Counted from the first letter of the stretch, positions 43,924 to 53,506 are shown. The stretch: 64,000 bases of DNA from Cohnella hashimotonis (GCF_030014955.1 NZ_JAGRPV010000001.1:6572001-6636000); one strand, 5' to 3'. The notes: generated from the sequence alone by a model not told the origin. Numbers and translations are program-made.

Positions 43924-44496
43924 TTAGAGGCCGCCGATCAGCGCGCGGAGCTCGCTTGCGGAAGGCGCGCGGAAGGCAACCTTCAGTCCGTCGGCGTCCG
44001 AAGTAACGTCCTTGATTTTGACGACTTTAGGCAGCTCGTCGCCCAGCGGAATAACAACGTTCTCGAATCCCTTGTTAGGCAGCTTCACGCCCCGGATCGA
44101 AGCCTCCTGGACTTCTGCGCTCAAGTTGGGCGATTCCCATTTTAATCGATACACGATCGTTAGCCCGACGGGAATCCGGTCCTTGATCTTCAAGTTGACG
44201 TCCGCGGCCAGGCGATCGTCCGCGAGCAGGCGGAATCTGGCGCCCGTGATCAGCACGTCAGGGCTGTACATCGGGTTGCCCGCAATCGATTCCTTGGCCA
44301 GATTGTTGACGTCAGCCTCGGACAGGACGAGCTCCGTCGACAGGCGTTTGAACATATCCACCGCCTTGCTCTCGAGATTGACCGGCTCGTAAGCCAGATC
44401 CAGATGCTCGGCAGGCTTGATCAGTTGATATAATATGACGCTTCCCACGGCAATAAGCACGACAAGGGTAATAAGCGCGAAAAGCAGCTTTTTCAT
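43924..44496 (-). CDS. Membrane-anchored hypothetical protein (DUF2140/YpmS-like?)
   Basis: A 190-residue protein. An N-terminal membrane helix (LFALITLVVLIAVGSVILYQ) anchors an extracytoplasmic domain rich in beta strands. The segment LSEADVNNLAKESI and the general layout resemble YpmS (DUF2140), but the match is weak by eye. ATG 44496 follows GGGGAGGACTTCC and is preferred over the longer frame to 44565. It is divergent from the threonine dehydratase gene. Confidence 0.7.
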   Translation of the reverse strand: MKKLLFALITLVVLIAVGSVILYQLIKPAEHLDLAYEPVNLESKAVDMFKRLSTELVLSEADVNNLAKESIAGNPMYSPDVLITGARFRLLADDRLAADVNLKIKDRIPVGLTIVYRLKWESPNLSAEVQEASIRGVKLPNKGFENVVIPLGDELPKVVKIKDVTSDADGLKVAFRAPSASELRALIGGL

Positions 44497-44700
44497 GGAA
44501 GTCCTCCCCTGGACGGAACTTGACGCGAGCGACAGCGCAGGCGCCGCGCGCGCATTGACTTGCATCCCTACTTAAGAGTATAACATTAAGTAATTCAAAC
44601 GTCGGACAGGGTTCTATCGCCGCGCGGATCTGACGCCCTGCCCGCGCCTCAGCCAGCCGTCCCTTCGGGGGCGGCTCTTCATTTATGATCAGGAAGGAAG

Positions 44701-45984
44701 ATGATGACCTTGTCAGACTCATTACCCCGCAGCGCCTCTGTTTCTATCCGAATGGAGGATATCCTGTTCGCAGCCCATACGCTTCGCGGCGTCGTGTCCC
44801 CGACCCCGCTGCAGTTCAATCAACGGCTGTCGGCCAGGCACGGCTGCCGGATCCATCTGAAGCGCGAGGACCAGCAGGTCGTGCGTTCCTTCAAGATCCG
44901 CGGCGCCTACAACCTGATCTCGGGCCTCCCGGCGGCGGAGCGCGAACGCGGCGTTATCTGCGCGAGCGCAGGCAATCACGCGCAGGGCGTCGCCTATTCG
45001 TGCGCGGCACTCGACATTCCGGGCATCATCTATATGCCCGCGACGACGCCCAGGCAGAAGATCGGACAGGTCGAGCTGTTCGGCGGCGATAAGGTCGAGG
45101 TCAGGCTCATCGGCGACACGTTCGACGACGCCTATGCCGAAGCCCAGCGGGCGGTGCGTGAGACGGGGATGACCTTCGTGCACCCTTTCGACGACACCCG
45201 CATCATCGCAGGCAACGGAACGGTGGGTAAAGAGATCATGGAGGCATGCAAGGAACCGGTCGACGTACTGCTCGTGACGGTCGGAGGCGGCGGTCTCGCC
45301 GCAGGCGTCGCTTCTTACGTCAAAGCCGTCAGCCCGAATACGCGCATCATCGGCGTCGAGCCCGAAGGCGCGCCGTCGATGATGGTCGCGATGGAACGCG
45401 GCGAGGTCGTGCCGCTCGAGGAGATCGACAAGTTCGTGGACGGCGCGGCCGTCAAACGAGTCGGCGATCTGACGTATGCGCTGTGCCGGGACCTGCTCGA
45501 CGAAGTCGTCGTCGTGCCCGAAGGCCGGGTGTGCACCACGATCCTCGAGCTATACAATGAGCATGCGATAGTCGCCGAGCCCGCGGGCGCCCTCACCGTA
45601 GCGGCCCTGCCCATGCTGGCGGATCGGCTGGCCGGACAGAGCGTCGTGTGCGTCGTGAGCGGCGGCAACAACGACGTCGACCGGATGCAGGAAATCAAGG
45701 AACGCTCGATGATTTACGAAGGTCTCAAGCATTACTTCATGGTCAACTTTCCGCAGCGCTCGGGCGCGCTCAGAGAATTCTTGGACGACGTGCTCGGCCC
45801 GGATGACGACATCGTTCAATTTGAATACACGAAAAAGCATAATAAGGAAAACGGCCCGGCCCTCGTGGGCATCGAGCTTAAGAGCCCGGGAGACTACGGT
45901 CCTCTGGTCGAGCGCATGAACCACAAAGGTTTCCGCTATGTGGAGCTGAACAAAGACCCCTTGCTGTTCAATCTGCTGATCTGA
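44701..45984 (+). CDS. ilvA: Threonine ammonia-lyase (threonine dehydratase)
   Basis: A 427-residue PLP enzyme that converts threonine to 2-oxobutyrate, the first step of isoleucine synthesis. The PLP lysine lies in RSFKIRGAYNL (about residue 67), with SAGNHAQGVAYS and the phosphate-binding loop TVGGGGLAAGV. The C-terminal 75 residues form a single ACT-like regulatory domain (YFMVNFPQRSGALREFL), as in the Bacillus-type enzyme. ATG 44701 follows AGGAAGGAAG. It stands alone and no T-box leader is visible. Confidence 0.94.
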   Translation: MMTLSDSLPRSASVSIRMEDILFAAHTLRGVVSPTPLQFNQRLSARHGCRIHLKREDQQVVRSFKIRGAYNLISGLPAAERERGVICASAGNHAQGVAYSCAALDIPGIIYMPATTPRQKIGQVELFGGDKVEVRLIGDTFDDAYAEAQRAVRETGMTFVHPFDDTRIIAGNGTVGKEIMEACKEPVDVLLVTVGGGGLAAGVASYVKAVSPNTRIIGVEPEGAPSMMVAMERGEVVPLEEIDKFVDGAAVKRVGDLTYALCRDLLDEVVVVPEGRVCTTILELYNEHAIVAEPAGALTVAALPMLADRLAGQSVVCVVSGGNNDVDRMQEIKERSMIYEGLKHYFMVNFPQRSGALREFLDDVLGPDDDIVQFEYTKKHNKENGPALVGIELKSPGDYGPLVERMNHKGFRYVELNKDPLLFNLLI

Positions 45985-46002
45985 CCGGGCGGCGGCGCGA
46001 CT

Positions 46003-46030
46003 TTGATCGCATGCAAAATATGGCTATAAT
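46003..46030 (+). promoter_or_regulatory. Promoter of the MFS transporter gene
   Basis: TTGATC (46003-46008), 16-base spacer, TATAAT (46025-46030). Confidence 0.65.
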
Positions 46031-46090
46031 GGTGAGGTCATGCATCCCGCCCGCCGCTTGTGCGCCAGAGGGCTTCAAAGGAGAATTCCG

Positions 46091-47284
46091 TTGAAGACGG
46101 CTTCGATCAAATCGCTTTTTACGAAAGAAATATCGCTGCTGGCCATCATTTTGTATCTGGTAGAATTTGTGCGGGGTGCGGCGCTTATCGGCTTTTTGCC
46201 CATCTACGGCAAGGAGACGCTCGGCCTCGACCTGGACGTCATCGGCGCGGCCATTACGGCTCACTACCTGATCGATACGGCGCTTAAGCTGGGGATGGGA
46301 TACCTCGTCCACAGATTTCCCGTCAAAAAGATCATTAATATCGGCTTGCTCGCTTCGCTTATCGGCATGGCGCTGATCGGATGGGCGGACGTGCCCTGGA
46401 TCTTCATATCGGCTGCAGGGCTTTATGGACTCGGCATCTCGCCGATCTGGATTTATTGCCTGACCAAGGTCAAGGAGGAAAGCCGCGGCGCCCAGATGGG
46501 TTTCCTGTACATGATCTGGCTCGTCGGCCTTGGCTCCGGTCCGGTTGTCCTCAATCTGGTGCTCGTCCACAGCGAGATGGCGAGTTATTGGATCATGGTG
46601 CTTGTATCCGCCGGCGCCTGGCTGCTCTCTCTGATGATACCTAAGGAAGCGCACGCCGAGGTGGCCGCCGTGCCTTTTCGCAAGCAGCTGGCCGTGCTCG
46701 GTACGCACCTCAAGGACATGCGCCTGCTGCTGCCCGGCATGATCCTGCAGACGCTGGCGGCCGGTATGCTGCAACCGATCCTGCCCAGCTTCGTAAAAGA
46801 TCATCTCGGGATGGCTTCCTGGCAGTATACGCTCCTCCTGCTGGCCGGCGGCGGCTTCACCGCGCTCGGGTTGATCCCGATGGGCAGGCTGTCGGACAAG
46901 TTGGGCAAAAAGTGGTTTCTGGTGGTCGGCTTCCTGATGTTCGGTATCGCGCTCTACGGCTTAACGCTCAGTCCCGTGACCATGCTCGCCTTTATATGGG
47001 CCGTCACGCTCGGGCTGTCCTATGCGGCCGTACTGCCTGCTTGGAATGCGCTGCTGGCCGCTTACGTGCCGCCGGAGCAAAAAGGCCTCGGCTGGGGCGT
47101 ACTCTCCGCCGTCGAAGGCGTGGGCGGGCTGCTCGGCCCCATCATCGGCGGATTCGCGGCCACGGGCTTCGGCGAACCGTCAGTCGTACTGAGTACGGCG
47201 GTCATTTTTGCCGTCATCGGCGTCATCTACCTGCTATTCCCATTCCGCCTGTTCCGCGGGGAAACGCCCGCACAGCGCATGTGA
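46091..47284 (+). CDS. MFS transporter
   Basis: A 397-residue major facilitator with 12 membrane segments. The first helix starts after KTASIKSLFTKEISLLA. The loop after helix 8 has GRLSDKLGKKW, the MFS signature. Start is TTG 46091, preceded by AAAGGAGAATTCCG; the ATG at 46040 lacks a ribosome site. It probably shares a transcript with the VTT-domain gene eight bases downstream. Substrate unknown. Confidence 0.92.
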   Translation: MKTASIKSLFTKEISLLAIILYLVEFVRGAALIGFLPIYGKETLGLDLDVIGAAITAHYLIDTALKLGMGYLVHRFPVKKIINIGLLASLIGMALIGWADVPWIFISAAGLYGLGISPIWIYCLTKVKEESRGAQMGFLYMIWLVGLGSGPVVLNLVLVHSEMASYWIMVLVSAGAWLLSLMIPKEAHAEVAAVPFRKQLAVLGTHLKDMRLLLPGMILQTLAAGMLQPILPSFVKDHLGMASWQYTLLLLAGGGFTALGLIPMGRLSDKLGKKWFLVVGFLMFGIALYGLTLSPVTMLAFIWAVTLGLSYAAVLPAWNALLAAYVPPEQKGLGWGVLSAVEGVGGLLGPIIGGFAATGFGEPSVVLSTAVIFAVIGVIYLLFPFRLFRGETPAQRM

Positions 47285-47292
47285 GGTAATCT

Positions 47293-47940
47293 ATGCTTCA
47301 GCTTCAGCTATTTTCCGTCGGAATCGCCGCATTTGCCGCCACGCGCTGGCAGGAGTGGATGAACTATCTCAAAGGCATGAGCCTGGAGGATATTCAGGCG
47401 CTGCTCGACCGCTATTCGGCTCTCGGGCCGCTGCCGGGTATCTTGCTTCCCCTGGCCGAGTCGCTGCTGCCTTTTTTGCCGCTCATCGTCATCGTAGTGG
47501 GCAATGCCTTGTCCTACGGACTATGGCTTGGCTTCCTTTATTCCTGGATCGGCGCGAGCTGCGGCGCGGTGCTCGTGTTTATGATCGCCCGGCGTTTCGG
47601 TTCCCGCTACGGGGAGCGCATCCGCAAGCGGCTGCCCCGCATGGAGCGCCTTTTCTCGTGGGTGGAACGCAAAGGGTTCACGCCGATTTTCATTCTGTCC
47701 TGCCTGCCCTTCTCTCCGTCCGCCGTCGTTAATATCGCATCGGGCATCTCCAAGATTCCGACGCATACGTTCGTCACCGCCATCATTATGGGCAAAGCCG
47801 TGATGATCTTCACCCTCTGCTTCCTCGGCCACGATCTGAACGCGCTCGTCCACCAGCCCTGGCGGCTGCTCGTCGCTGCCGCGATTCTGGCTGCACTGTG
47901 GTTCGTCGGCAAAAGGCTGGAGGGCCGGTATGTCGGTTGA
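47293..47940 (+). CDS. TVP38/TMEM64-family membrane protein (VTT domain)
   Basis: A 215-residue protein with five or six membrane segments. The VTT/SNARE-associated domain shows LPLAESLLPFLPLIVIVVGN, GASCGAVLVFMIARRFGSRY and FSPSAVVNIASGISKI. Related DedA/TMEM64 proteins act in lipid flipping or membrane homeostasis. It starts 8 bases after the MFS gene. Confidence 0.9.
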   Translation: MLQLQLFSVGIAAFAATRWQEWMNYLKGMSLEDIQALLDRYSALGPLPGILLPLAESLLPFLPLIVIVVGNALSYGLWLGFLYSWIGASCGAVLVFMIARRFGSRYGERIRKRLPRMERLFSWVERKGFTPIFILSCLPFSPSAVVNIASGISKIPTHTFVTAIIMGKAVMIFTLCFLGHDLNALVHQPWRLLVAAAILAALWFVGKRLEGRYVG

Positions 47941-48110
47941 GCCGGGTTGATTGAGCAACTGATCCTTTAATCCCAATCCTCCCTCACCTCTACCTCCACT
48001 TGATTGCGCTCCCCTAGGCAGGTTCGGGAGCAAGCCGCACTGGCATAATGCCGCCGTGCGCGTGGCAACCTATCCGGGAGTCGACGATATCACCGGAAGG
48101 AGGGATCGCC

Positions 48111-48254
48111 ATGTCCGGCGAACAACCGTCAGGCGCTCAGATCGAGGCCAGAAAAGCGCAGTCCAAAGCCGACAGAACCGGCTCCGGCAAAGACGCGGCC
48201 AGCCGCCTCCAATCCGAATCCGACCACTCCGCCATGCGCAAGCACGGCAAGTAA
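48111..48254 (+). CDS. Small hypothetical protein, 47 residues
   Basis: A very hydrophilic, Ala/Ser/Lys-rich protein (MSGEQPSGAQIEARKAQSKA, ending AMRKHGK). ATG 48111 follows GGAAGGAGGGATCGCC, an excellent ribosome site. It looks like one of the small spore- or stress-associated proteins of this family of bacteria, but I cannot name it. The next gene follows after 23 bases. Confidence 0.7.
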   Translation: MSGEQPSGAQIEARKAQSKADRTGSGKDAASRLQSESDHSAMRKHGK

Positions 48255-48277
48255 TTCTAGCGAGGCGGTGAGTTCAG

Positions 48278-48559
48278 ATGAGCGACAATAACGAAATGCT
48301 GCCGCTGTCGGGCGAAAAGGTCGAATCCGACGGCATCTACCGCGACGAATGGGGACGAGAGCTGAAGCTCGAACGCGGAGACGCGTATCCGTCCGATCCG
48401 ATGTCCGGCAGTACGGAATGGGAATGGGTCGAGGCGGTCTACGACAACCACCACGACGGCGAAACCGACCCGCGCCTCGTCCCCAAGGAAAAGGACATCA
48501 ACAAGCAGGAAAAAATCGAACACCCGCGCAGGCAAGTGGACCGCGGCTCCAAAGGTTGA
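48278..48559 (+). CDS. YjzC-like small protein
   Basis: A 93-residue protein. Residues 8-50 (LSGEKVESDGIYRDEWGREL, then KLERGDAYPSDP) match the pattern of the YjzC family, which begins with GEKAPxxGxY and continues with KxGDxFP. Function unknown. ATG 48278 follows GAGGCGGTGAG. Probably co-transcribed with the 47-residue protein, and followed by a strong terminator. Confidence 0.8.
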   Translation: MSDNNEMLPLSGEKVESDGIYRDEWGRELKLERGDAYPSDPMSGSTEWEWVEAVYDNHHDGETDPRLVPKEKDINKQEKIEHPRRQVDRGSKG

Positions 48560-48564
48560 ATTTG

Positions 48565-48614
48565 AAAATCGGCGATCGTCTCCCCGCAGTCGGGTGGCGA
48601 TCGCCGATTTTGGG
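48565..48614 (+). terminator. Terminator of the small-protein operon
   Basis: AAAATCGGCGATCG ... CGATCGCCGATTTT stem, directly after the stop codon. Followed by TTTTGGG. Confidence 0.85.
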
Positions 48615-48644
48615 TTGGACGGACACTGATCAACACCTTCACAA

Positions 48645-49310
48645 GCGTCTTGAAGGCGGCGTTAGTGTCTTTTGGCGCTTATCGTTACCTTTTCAAGCGC
48701 CTCGGAGGTGGCGTTAGTGTCTTTTGGCGCTTATCGTTACCTTTCCTATCGTCTCGGAGGCGGCATTAGTGTCTTTTGGCGCTTATCGTCACCTTTTCAA
48801 CTGCCTCGGAGGTGGCGTTAGTGCCTTTTAGCGCTTATCGTTACCTTTTCAAGCGTCTCGGAGGCGGCGTTAGTGCCTTTTGGCGCTTATCGTTACCTTT
48901 TCAAGCGTCTTGGAGGTGGCGTTAGTGTCTTTTGGCGCTTATCGTTACCTTTCCTATCGTCTCGGAGGCGGCTTTAGTGTCTTTTGGCGCTTATCGTTAC
49001 CTTTCCAAGCGCCTCGGAGACGGCTTTAGTATCTTTTGGCGCTTATCGTTACCTTTCCAAGCGCCTCGGAGACGGCTTTAGTATCTTTTGGCGCTTATCG
49101 TTACCTTTTCAAGCGTCTCGGAGGTGGCGTTAGTGTCTTTTGGCGCTTATCGTTACCTTTTCAAGCGCCTCGGAGGCGGCTTTAGTGTCTTTTGGCGCTT
49201 ATCGTTACCTTTTCAAGCTCCTCGGAGGCGGCATTAGTGTCTTTTGGCGCTTATCGTTACCTTTTCAAGCGTCTCGGAGGCGGCTTTACCGCCTCTTTGC
49301 GCTTATTGGC
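48645..49310. repeat. Intergenic array D: thirteen 52-bp units
   Basis: The core CTTTTGGCGCTTATCG starts at 48669, 48721, 48773, 48825, 48877, 48929, 48981, 49033, 49085, 49137, 49189 and 49241, with a degenerate last unit at 49293. Every interval is exactly 52 bases with no insertion or deletion, although units differ by substitutions. Each unit also has GGCGCTT and, 14 bases on, AAGCGCC or a variant, able to form a small hairpin. Array B at 25.2 kb belongs to the same family in the opposite orientation. No gene is present. Confidence 0.95.
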
Positions 49311-49426
49311 GCCGTATATAACACGACTGCATTCTTCTGCGCAACAGCGCCCTCCGAGCAACCTCTCGCACAGACTAACACGGTTTTAACGGCTCAATTA
49401 GCTCCCTCAGGCAGCCACGCGCGACA

Positions 49427-50482
49427 CTACAGCCCCAACAGCCGCTCCGGGTCCTCTGGCGCGCCGTCTCGCCGATCCTGCAAATGCTCGATCAGCTTGT
49501 CGAGCCGGCGCAGGCGCTCCTCGTAGGCATAGATCGCCGACGCTACGACGGCGAGGCGAGTCTTGTCCGCACGCTCCAAATCCGCCGAGTTCGCGATGCT
49601 CTCGAGCAGATCGGACGATTCGGGCGGCGGCGCCGAGGCTGACGCGCCCGGTTTCAGCAGCCCGTCCCATTTCCACATCAGATGCTCGTGATAGGCGCAC
49701 AGCGACTCGATATGGCTGTCGATCTCGCCCCGCCAAGCCCCGTCCGCTGACGCGGCAAAATAATGAACTTCCACCGCCTCGATCAGCGTGACGCCTCGCT
49801 CGAGCGCGTTCAGCATGCCCTGGTACACGACAAGCAGCCTGGCCCGATCCGCCCGTGACGCCTTGCGCACGACCCGCTCCTCGGCGTACAGGTCAAACGC
49901 GTCCTCGAGCTTGCGAAGCTGCCCCTTTAACCCCGAGAGCTCCCGGTTAAACACATTCTCGCGGAGCTCGTTGGATACGGCGGTCCGCAGCAGCAGCGAC
50001 AGCTGCGTCTGAGACTTTTTCATCTGCGCGACGAATCGGCCGCGATGGCGCGGCGGCGCGATGGCGATGTTGACGACGAAAGCCGTGACGATGCCCGTCA
50101 ACAGCGCCGCCAGCCTGTCCATGACCAGCGGCCAGCCGAGGCCGTGCGCCTCCATCAGCACGACGACGGTCACGACGGTGAGGCCGATCGTCTCTTCCGC
50201 GCGGAGGCGAATGCAGAGCAGGATCATCAGGACGCTAACGATGCCGATGGACAGCGGGCTGCTGCCGACCAGCCACACCGCGGCGATCGCCGCCGCTGCG
50301 CCCAGCACGTTGCTCTGCAGCTGCTGGAGCACCTGCACCCAGCTGCGATAGATGGAGGGCTGGATCATGACGACCGAGGCGATCGCCGCGATAAGCGGCA
50401 GCTTCAGACCGATCAGACTGCCGATCCACAGCGCGATTGCGACAGCGAGGCCCGTCTTGAATACGCGAGCTCCGATCGTCAA
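49427..50482 (-). CDS. Aromatic acid exporter-family (FUSC-like) membrane protein
   Basis: A 351-residue protein. The first 150 residues have four or five membrane segments with the ArAE_1 pattern (VFKTGLAVAIALWIGSLIGL, IAAIASVVMIQPSIYRSW, GAAAAIAAVWLVG). The C-terminal half is a cytoplasmic helical domain. Start is TTG 50482 in a TTGA overlap with the AlkC-like gene, with AAAGGAGGTCGCGCC upstream. The substrate is unknown. Confidence 0.88.
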   Translation of the reverse strand: MTIGARVFKTGLAVAIALWIGSLIGLKLPLIAAIASVVMIQPSIYRSWVQVLQQLQSNVLGAAAAIAAVWLVGSSPLSIGIVSVLMILLCIRLRAEETIGLTVVTVVVLMEAHGLGWPLVMDRLAALLTGIVTAFVVNIAIAPPRHRGRFVAQMKKSQTQLSLLLRTAVSNELRENVFNRELSGLKGQLRKLEDAFDLYAEERVVRKASRADRARLLVVYQGMLNALERGVTLIEAVEVHYFAASADGAWRGEIDSHIESLCAYHEHLMWKWDGLLKPGASASAPPPESSDLLESIANSADLERADKTRLAVVASAIYAYEERLRRLDKLIEHLQDRRDGAPEDPERLLGL

Positions 50483-51594
50483 GGCGCGACCTCCTTTGCA
50501 GCCTCCAGAACGACGGCGGTCGTCGCGACCTCTTTGCCGTTAACGACCAGCACAAGCGTATGCGTCCCCGGATAATGGCGCCTGGTGGACAGATCCCTAA
50601 AGGATAGTTTCCGCGTTCCTTCAATCGTGCCGCCGCCCGCAACTTCGCGCTCCGACAGCCTGAACAGCTTGCGGTAGCCGCTTCCCTCTGCGCTGCGCGG
50701 GTAGGTCACCGCCAGCTCGAGCCTAAGCTTGCGAGACTCCGCTTCGGGCAGCGGCAGCTCCACCGCATAGGCAATCATCACGGCATCTCCGATCGCCGCG
50801 GTCTCCGGCGAGACGGACCAAGTCCGTACGACCGCCTCCGGCGCGGGCAGCAAACCAAATAAACGCATCGCGTCTTCGTCGGCCCGCCCGCGGATCAGCC
50901 CCCGGCAAGCATGACGCAGCAGCGCGTCCGTCTTCGGGTCGGCTCCGTGCCAGCGGGCCGCCAGCTCCATCACCAGCTCCGGGTGGTCCTTGGATATGTC
51001 GTTCAGATTGTTCGCTACGCTGCGCCTCACGTACTCGGACGGGTCGGCCTTCAGCGCCTCCAGAATCGGCAAGATCGGCGAAGGATCCCGCTTGAACGCA
51101 GGCAGCGCGTCCGCCCACGGAAGACGCGGCCTGCAGCCCTCGCTGGCGAGCCTGCGCACATGCTCGTCCGAATCGGCGCTCCATGCCAGCATCTGCGCCA
51201 TCATGCGAGCCGGATCTTGCTTGATGAAGGGGCGAACGGCGAACTCGGCGGACGACGATCGCGTGAAAAGCGCGAGCGCCTGTACGGACCTGTCCCAGTG
51301 GGATAGCCCGAACACCTCAACGAAGTCGGGGAAAAACAAATAAGGAAAGCCGCGGCACTCGCCGGCTATCCCCTCCAAAATATCGAGCGCGCGCTCGTAG
51401 TCCTCCGGCAGCACGGCTCCCAGCGACAAGGAGATGCGACGCATGCGCCCCTTAAGGGCAAGCGCCTCCCATCCTTCGGCGAGCGCGAGGCTCACGAAGC
51501 GATCCGTATCGAATAGCTCCCACGTACGGGCCACACGAGCGCCGAATTCTCTTAAAAAAGCCTCATCATACATATTTTTAAGCGGCTCCGCCAC
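50479..51594 (-). CDS. AlkC-like DNA alkylation repair protein (HEAT-like repeats plus Ig-like domain)
   Basis: A 371-residue protein. The start MAEPLKNMYDEAFLREFGARV and the helical repeats (for example YVRRSVANNLNDISKDHPEL) match the AlkC branch of ALK-motif DNA glycosylases, which remove alkylated purines. The C-terminal 115 residues are a beta-sandwich (about 255-371), as in AlkC proteins that carry an Ig-like domain. It is translationally coupled to the membrane protein that follows. Confidence 0.85.
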   Translation of the reverse strand: MAEPLKNMYDEAFLREFGARVARTWELFDTDRFVSLALAEGWEALALKGRMRRISLSLGAVLPEDYERALDILEGIAGECRGFPYLFFPDFVEVFGLSHWDRSVQALALFTRSSSAEFAVRPFIKQDPARMMAQMLAWSADSDEHVRRLASEGCRPRLPWADALPAFKRDPSPILPILEALKADPSEYVRRSVANNLNDISKDHPELVMELAARWHGADPKTDALLRHACRGLIRGRADEDAMRLFGLLPAPEAVVRTWSVSPETAAIGDAVMIAYAVELPLPEAESRKLRLELAVTYPRSAEGSGYRKLFRLSEREVAGGGTIEGTRKLSFRDLSTRRHYPGTHTLVLVVNGKEVATTAVVLEAAKEVAP

Positions 51595-51621
51595 GTAAAA
51601 ACGCCTCCTATATCCAGCGCA

Positions 51622-52404
51622 TCAATCCTGCCTATCCCGCCGAACCGAAGTTTTATTATACCACGCGGACAGCCGGCCGGTCAGCACGGACAGGAACGCC
51701 GATACGAACGCCGTCATTGCGGCCGTCTCCAGACATTCCTCGATCGTCTGCAGCAGCCGCTCGCTGTCTTTGCCAAGGCTGCGGATGTCGATCGTGTCCA
51801 TCGAGACGGCACAGAAGGCAACGACCAGTCCTGCTACGAAAAAAACGCGTGCCGCAACGCCTCTGCCAAGCAGGCGCCAAAGCGCCCACACCGCCGCCAG
51901 CCCGCATACCGCATATAACGGGATAAGCCAATCGCCCGCTTCCATCCACGGCAAGAGCCGAATGCCCGTCTGCTTCAAGTAACGGTCCCGCAGCCGCTCG
52001 TGCAGCGCAAACCGTTCATCCAGCGCCAGCCAGGCGAAGGCCGCCGCCGTGATCGTCCAGCCCCATGCGGCATGCCTCGCGATCCAGCCGGACAGCCCGC
52101 GGCCGCCGGACAACCTCGCGCTGCCTTTTTCAAGCGACGCAACGACTGCATTAAGCGCCGCCACCGCCGCGGCCAGCACGAGCAGCACGCTCTCCAGCCA
52201 GGCCTGCGGCGTCGTCTCCGCAGCGACGTACACCCAATATCGCGGCCAGTCGGCGGCGAGCATGCCGACCGTGAACAGCAGGACGACCAGCCATAGCGCC
52301 GCCAGCAGCCGCTTCCCTGCGGACGGCAATCTCGCAGCTCCCGCCAGGGCGACCGAATCACCCGAATTGCCCAAATTGCCCGCCCCTCTCTCAGACGCTC
52401 GCAT
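51622..52404 (-). CDS. Membrane protein of unknown function
   Basis: A 260-residue protein with about six membrane segments (LLAALWLVVLLFTVGMLAAD, LESVLLVLAAAVAALNAVVA, ARVFFVAGLVVAFCAVSMDT). The loop LALDERFALHERLRD and a conserved-looking EECLETAAM segment are notable acidic motifs. ATG 52404 follows AAGGAGGCTGGGGC. It precedes the AlkC-like gene by 27 bases. I do not recognise the family with confidence. Confidence 0.75.
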   Translation of the reverse strand: MRASERGAGNLGNSGDSVALAGAARLPSAGKRLLAALWLVVLLFTVGMLAADWPRYWVYVAAETTPQAWLESVLLVLAAAVAALNAVVASLEKGSARLSGGRGLSGWIARHAAWGWTITAAAFAWLALDERFALHERLRDRYLKQTGIRLLPWMEAGDWLIPLYAVCGLAAVWALWRLLGRGVAARVFFVAGLVVAFCAVSMDTIDIRSLGKDSERLLQTIEECLETAAMTAFVSAFLSVLTGRLSAWYNKTSVRRDRQD

Positions 52405-52453
52405 GCCCCAGCCTCCTTCTCAGGTTGATTTTGTGCAGTATCCCGCGCCTGTC

Positions 52454-53419
52454 TTACACCAGATTCAGCGGTTCTCCGCTCGCGAGCCCGCAAATATTGT
52501 CCACCCACGTCTCGTAACCGCGCTCCAGTACCTCGACGGAATACCAGGCCGTATGCCCCGACTGCAGCAGACGGCCCTCTGCAATCTGCCTGGCCGCGCG
52601 CTCGTCCTTGTCCGCGATCGGGAACAGATCGTCTACCGCGTAGCCGCGCAGACGGCCTTCCTCGATCGCATGCACGACCGCATAGGGATCGACCAGCGCG
52701 CAGCGCGCTACGTTGATCAGCGTCGCGCCGTTCTTGATGCGCGCAAGCTCCGCTTCGCCGAAGGCGGCCGGTCCTTGCCACTTCGCAGGCATATGTAAGC
52801 TTATGATGTCGCTCGATGCAAGCAGCTCGTCGAGGCTGACCAGGCGTACGCCCGTCGCGCTTCTCCCGCGCGGGTCGCATGCGAGCACGCGCATTCCGAA
52901 GGCGGCGGCCAGCTCCGCCACGCGCGAGCCGATCCGGCCGAGCCCGACGATGCCGAGCGTCTTGCCGCGCAGCTCGAAGCCGAGCACGCTCGTGACGGGC
53001 GGAACGCGGCCGCGCACGCGATCCTGGCTCAGATGGATACGCCTGGACATCGTCAGCATCAAGCCGAGCGCATGCTCGGCTACCGAATCCGCCGAGTACT
53101 CGGGCAGATGGCTGAGCGCGATGCCGCGTTCTCTCAACCAGGCGGTATCGATATAATCGACGCCGGTTGCGAAGACGGCGATTCCTCGGAGCTTCGGCAG
53201 GCGGGACAGCCAGGAACCGTCGATCGACGGGACCGACCTGGGCGTCAGCCCGCATACGTCCGCCTCCTTCAGCAAGTCGACGAGGTCGTCGGGCGGTATG
53301 GGCTTTTCCGCGGAAAGGAACCGGACGTCCGCGATCCGCTCCAGTCGCGCGGCCTGGGTTTCCGTAAAGGTGCTTCTTCCTCTGGCCGTGATAACGACGG
53401 CCTTCGAACGGTTTGACAT
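52454..53419 (-). CDS. D-isomer-specific 2-hydroxyacid dehydrogenase
   Basis: A 321-residue NAD-dependent oxidoreductase. The Rossmann motif LGIVGLGRIGSRVAELAAAF lies near residue 150, and the domain ends with ALVDPYAVVHAIEEGRLRGY, containing the conserved segment before the acidic and histidine residues. The catalytic His expected near residue 285 is in LLQSGHTAWYSVEVL. ATG 53419 follows AAAGGAGGCAGAGATC. Substrate unknown. Confidence 0.9.
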   Translation of the reverse strand: MSNRSKAVVITARGRSTFTETQAARLERIADVRFLSAEKPIPPDDLVDLLKEADVCGLTPRSVPSIDGSWLSRLPKLRGIAVFATGVDYIDTAWLRERGIALSHLPEYSADSVAEHALGLMLTMSRRIHLSQDRVRGRVPPVTSVLGFELRGKTLGIVGLGRIGSRVAELAAAFGMRVLACDPRGRSATGVRLVSLDELLASSDIISLHMPAKWQGPAAFGEAELARIKNGATLINVARCALVDPYAVVHAIEEGRLRGYAVDDLFPIADKDERAARQIAEGRLLQSGHTAWYSVEVLERGYETWVDNICGLASGEPLNLV

Positions 53420-53506
53420 GATCTCTGCCTCCTTTAAGCTCGATTAGATCTCCCTAGTTTTAACCCAAATCACTCCTCCTCGAACGGCGGTTCTCCTGCC
53501 CGCGCG

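Noticed and set aside
44566..44700. T-box leader ahead of the threonine dehydratase gene
   Set aside because: The gap is only about 200 bases from the divergent gene and contains no T-box core or specifier-like hairpin.
48645..49310. CRISPR array
   Set aside because: The repeats vary by substitution and the intervening bases are themselves repeated, so there are no unique spacers; no cas genes are present.
49140..49526. Plus-strand ORF of 128 residues
   Set aside because: Begins inside the 52-bp repeat array and runs into the antisense of the next gene; no ribosome site.
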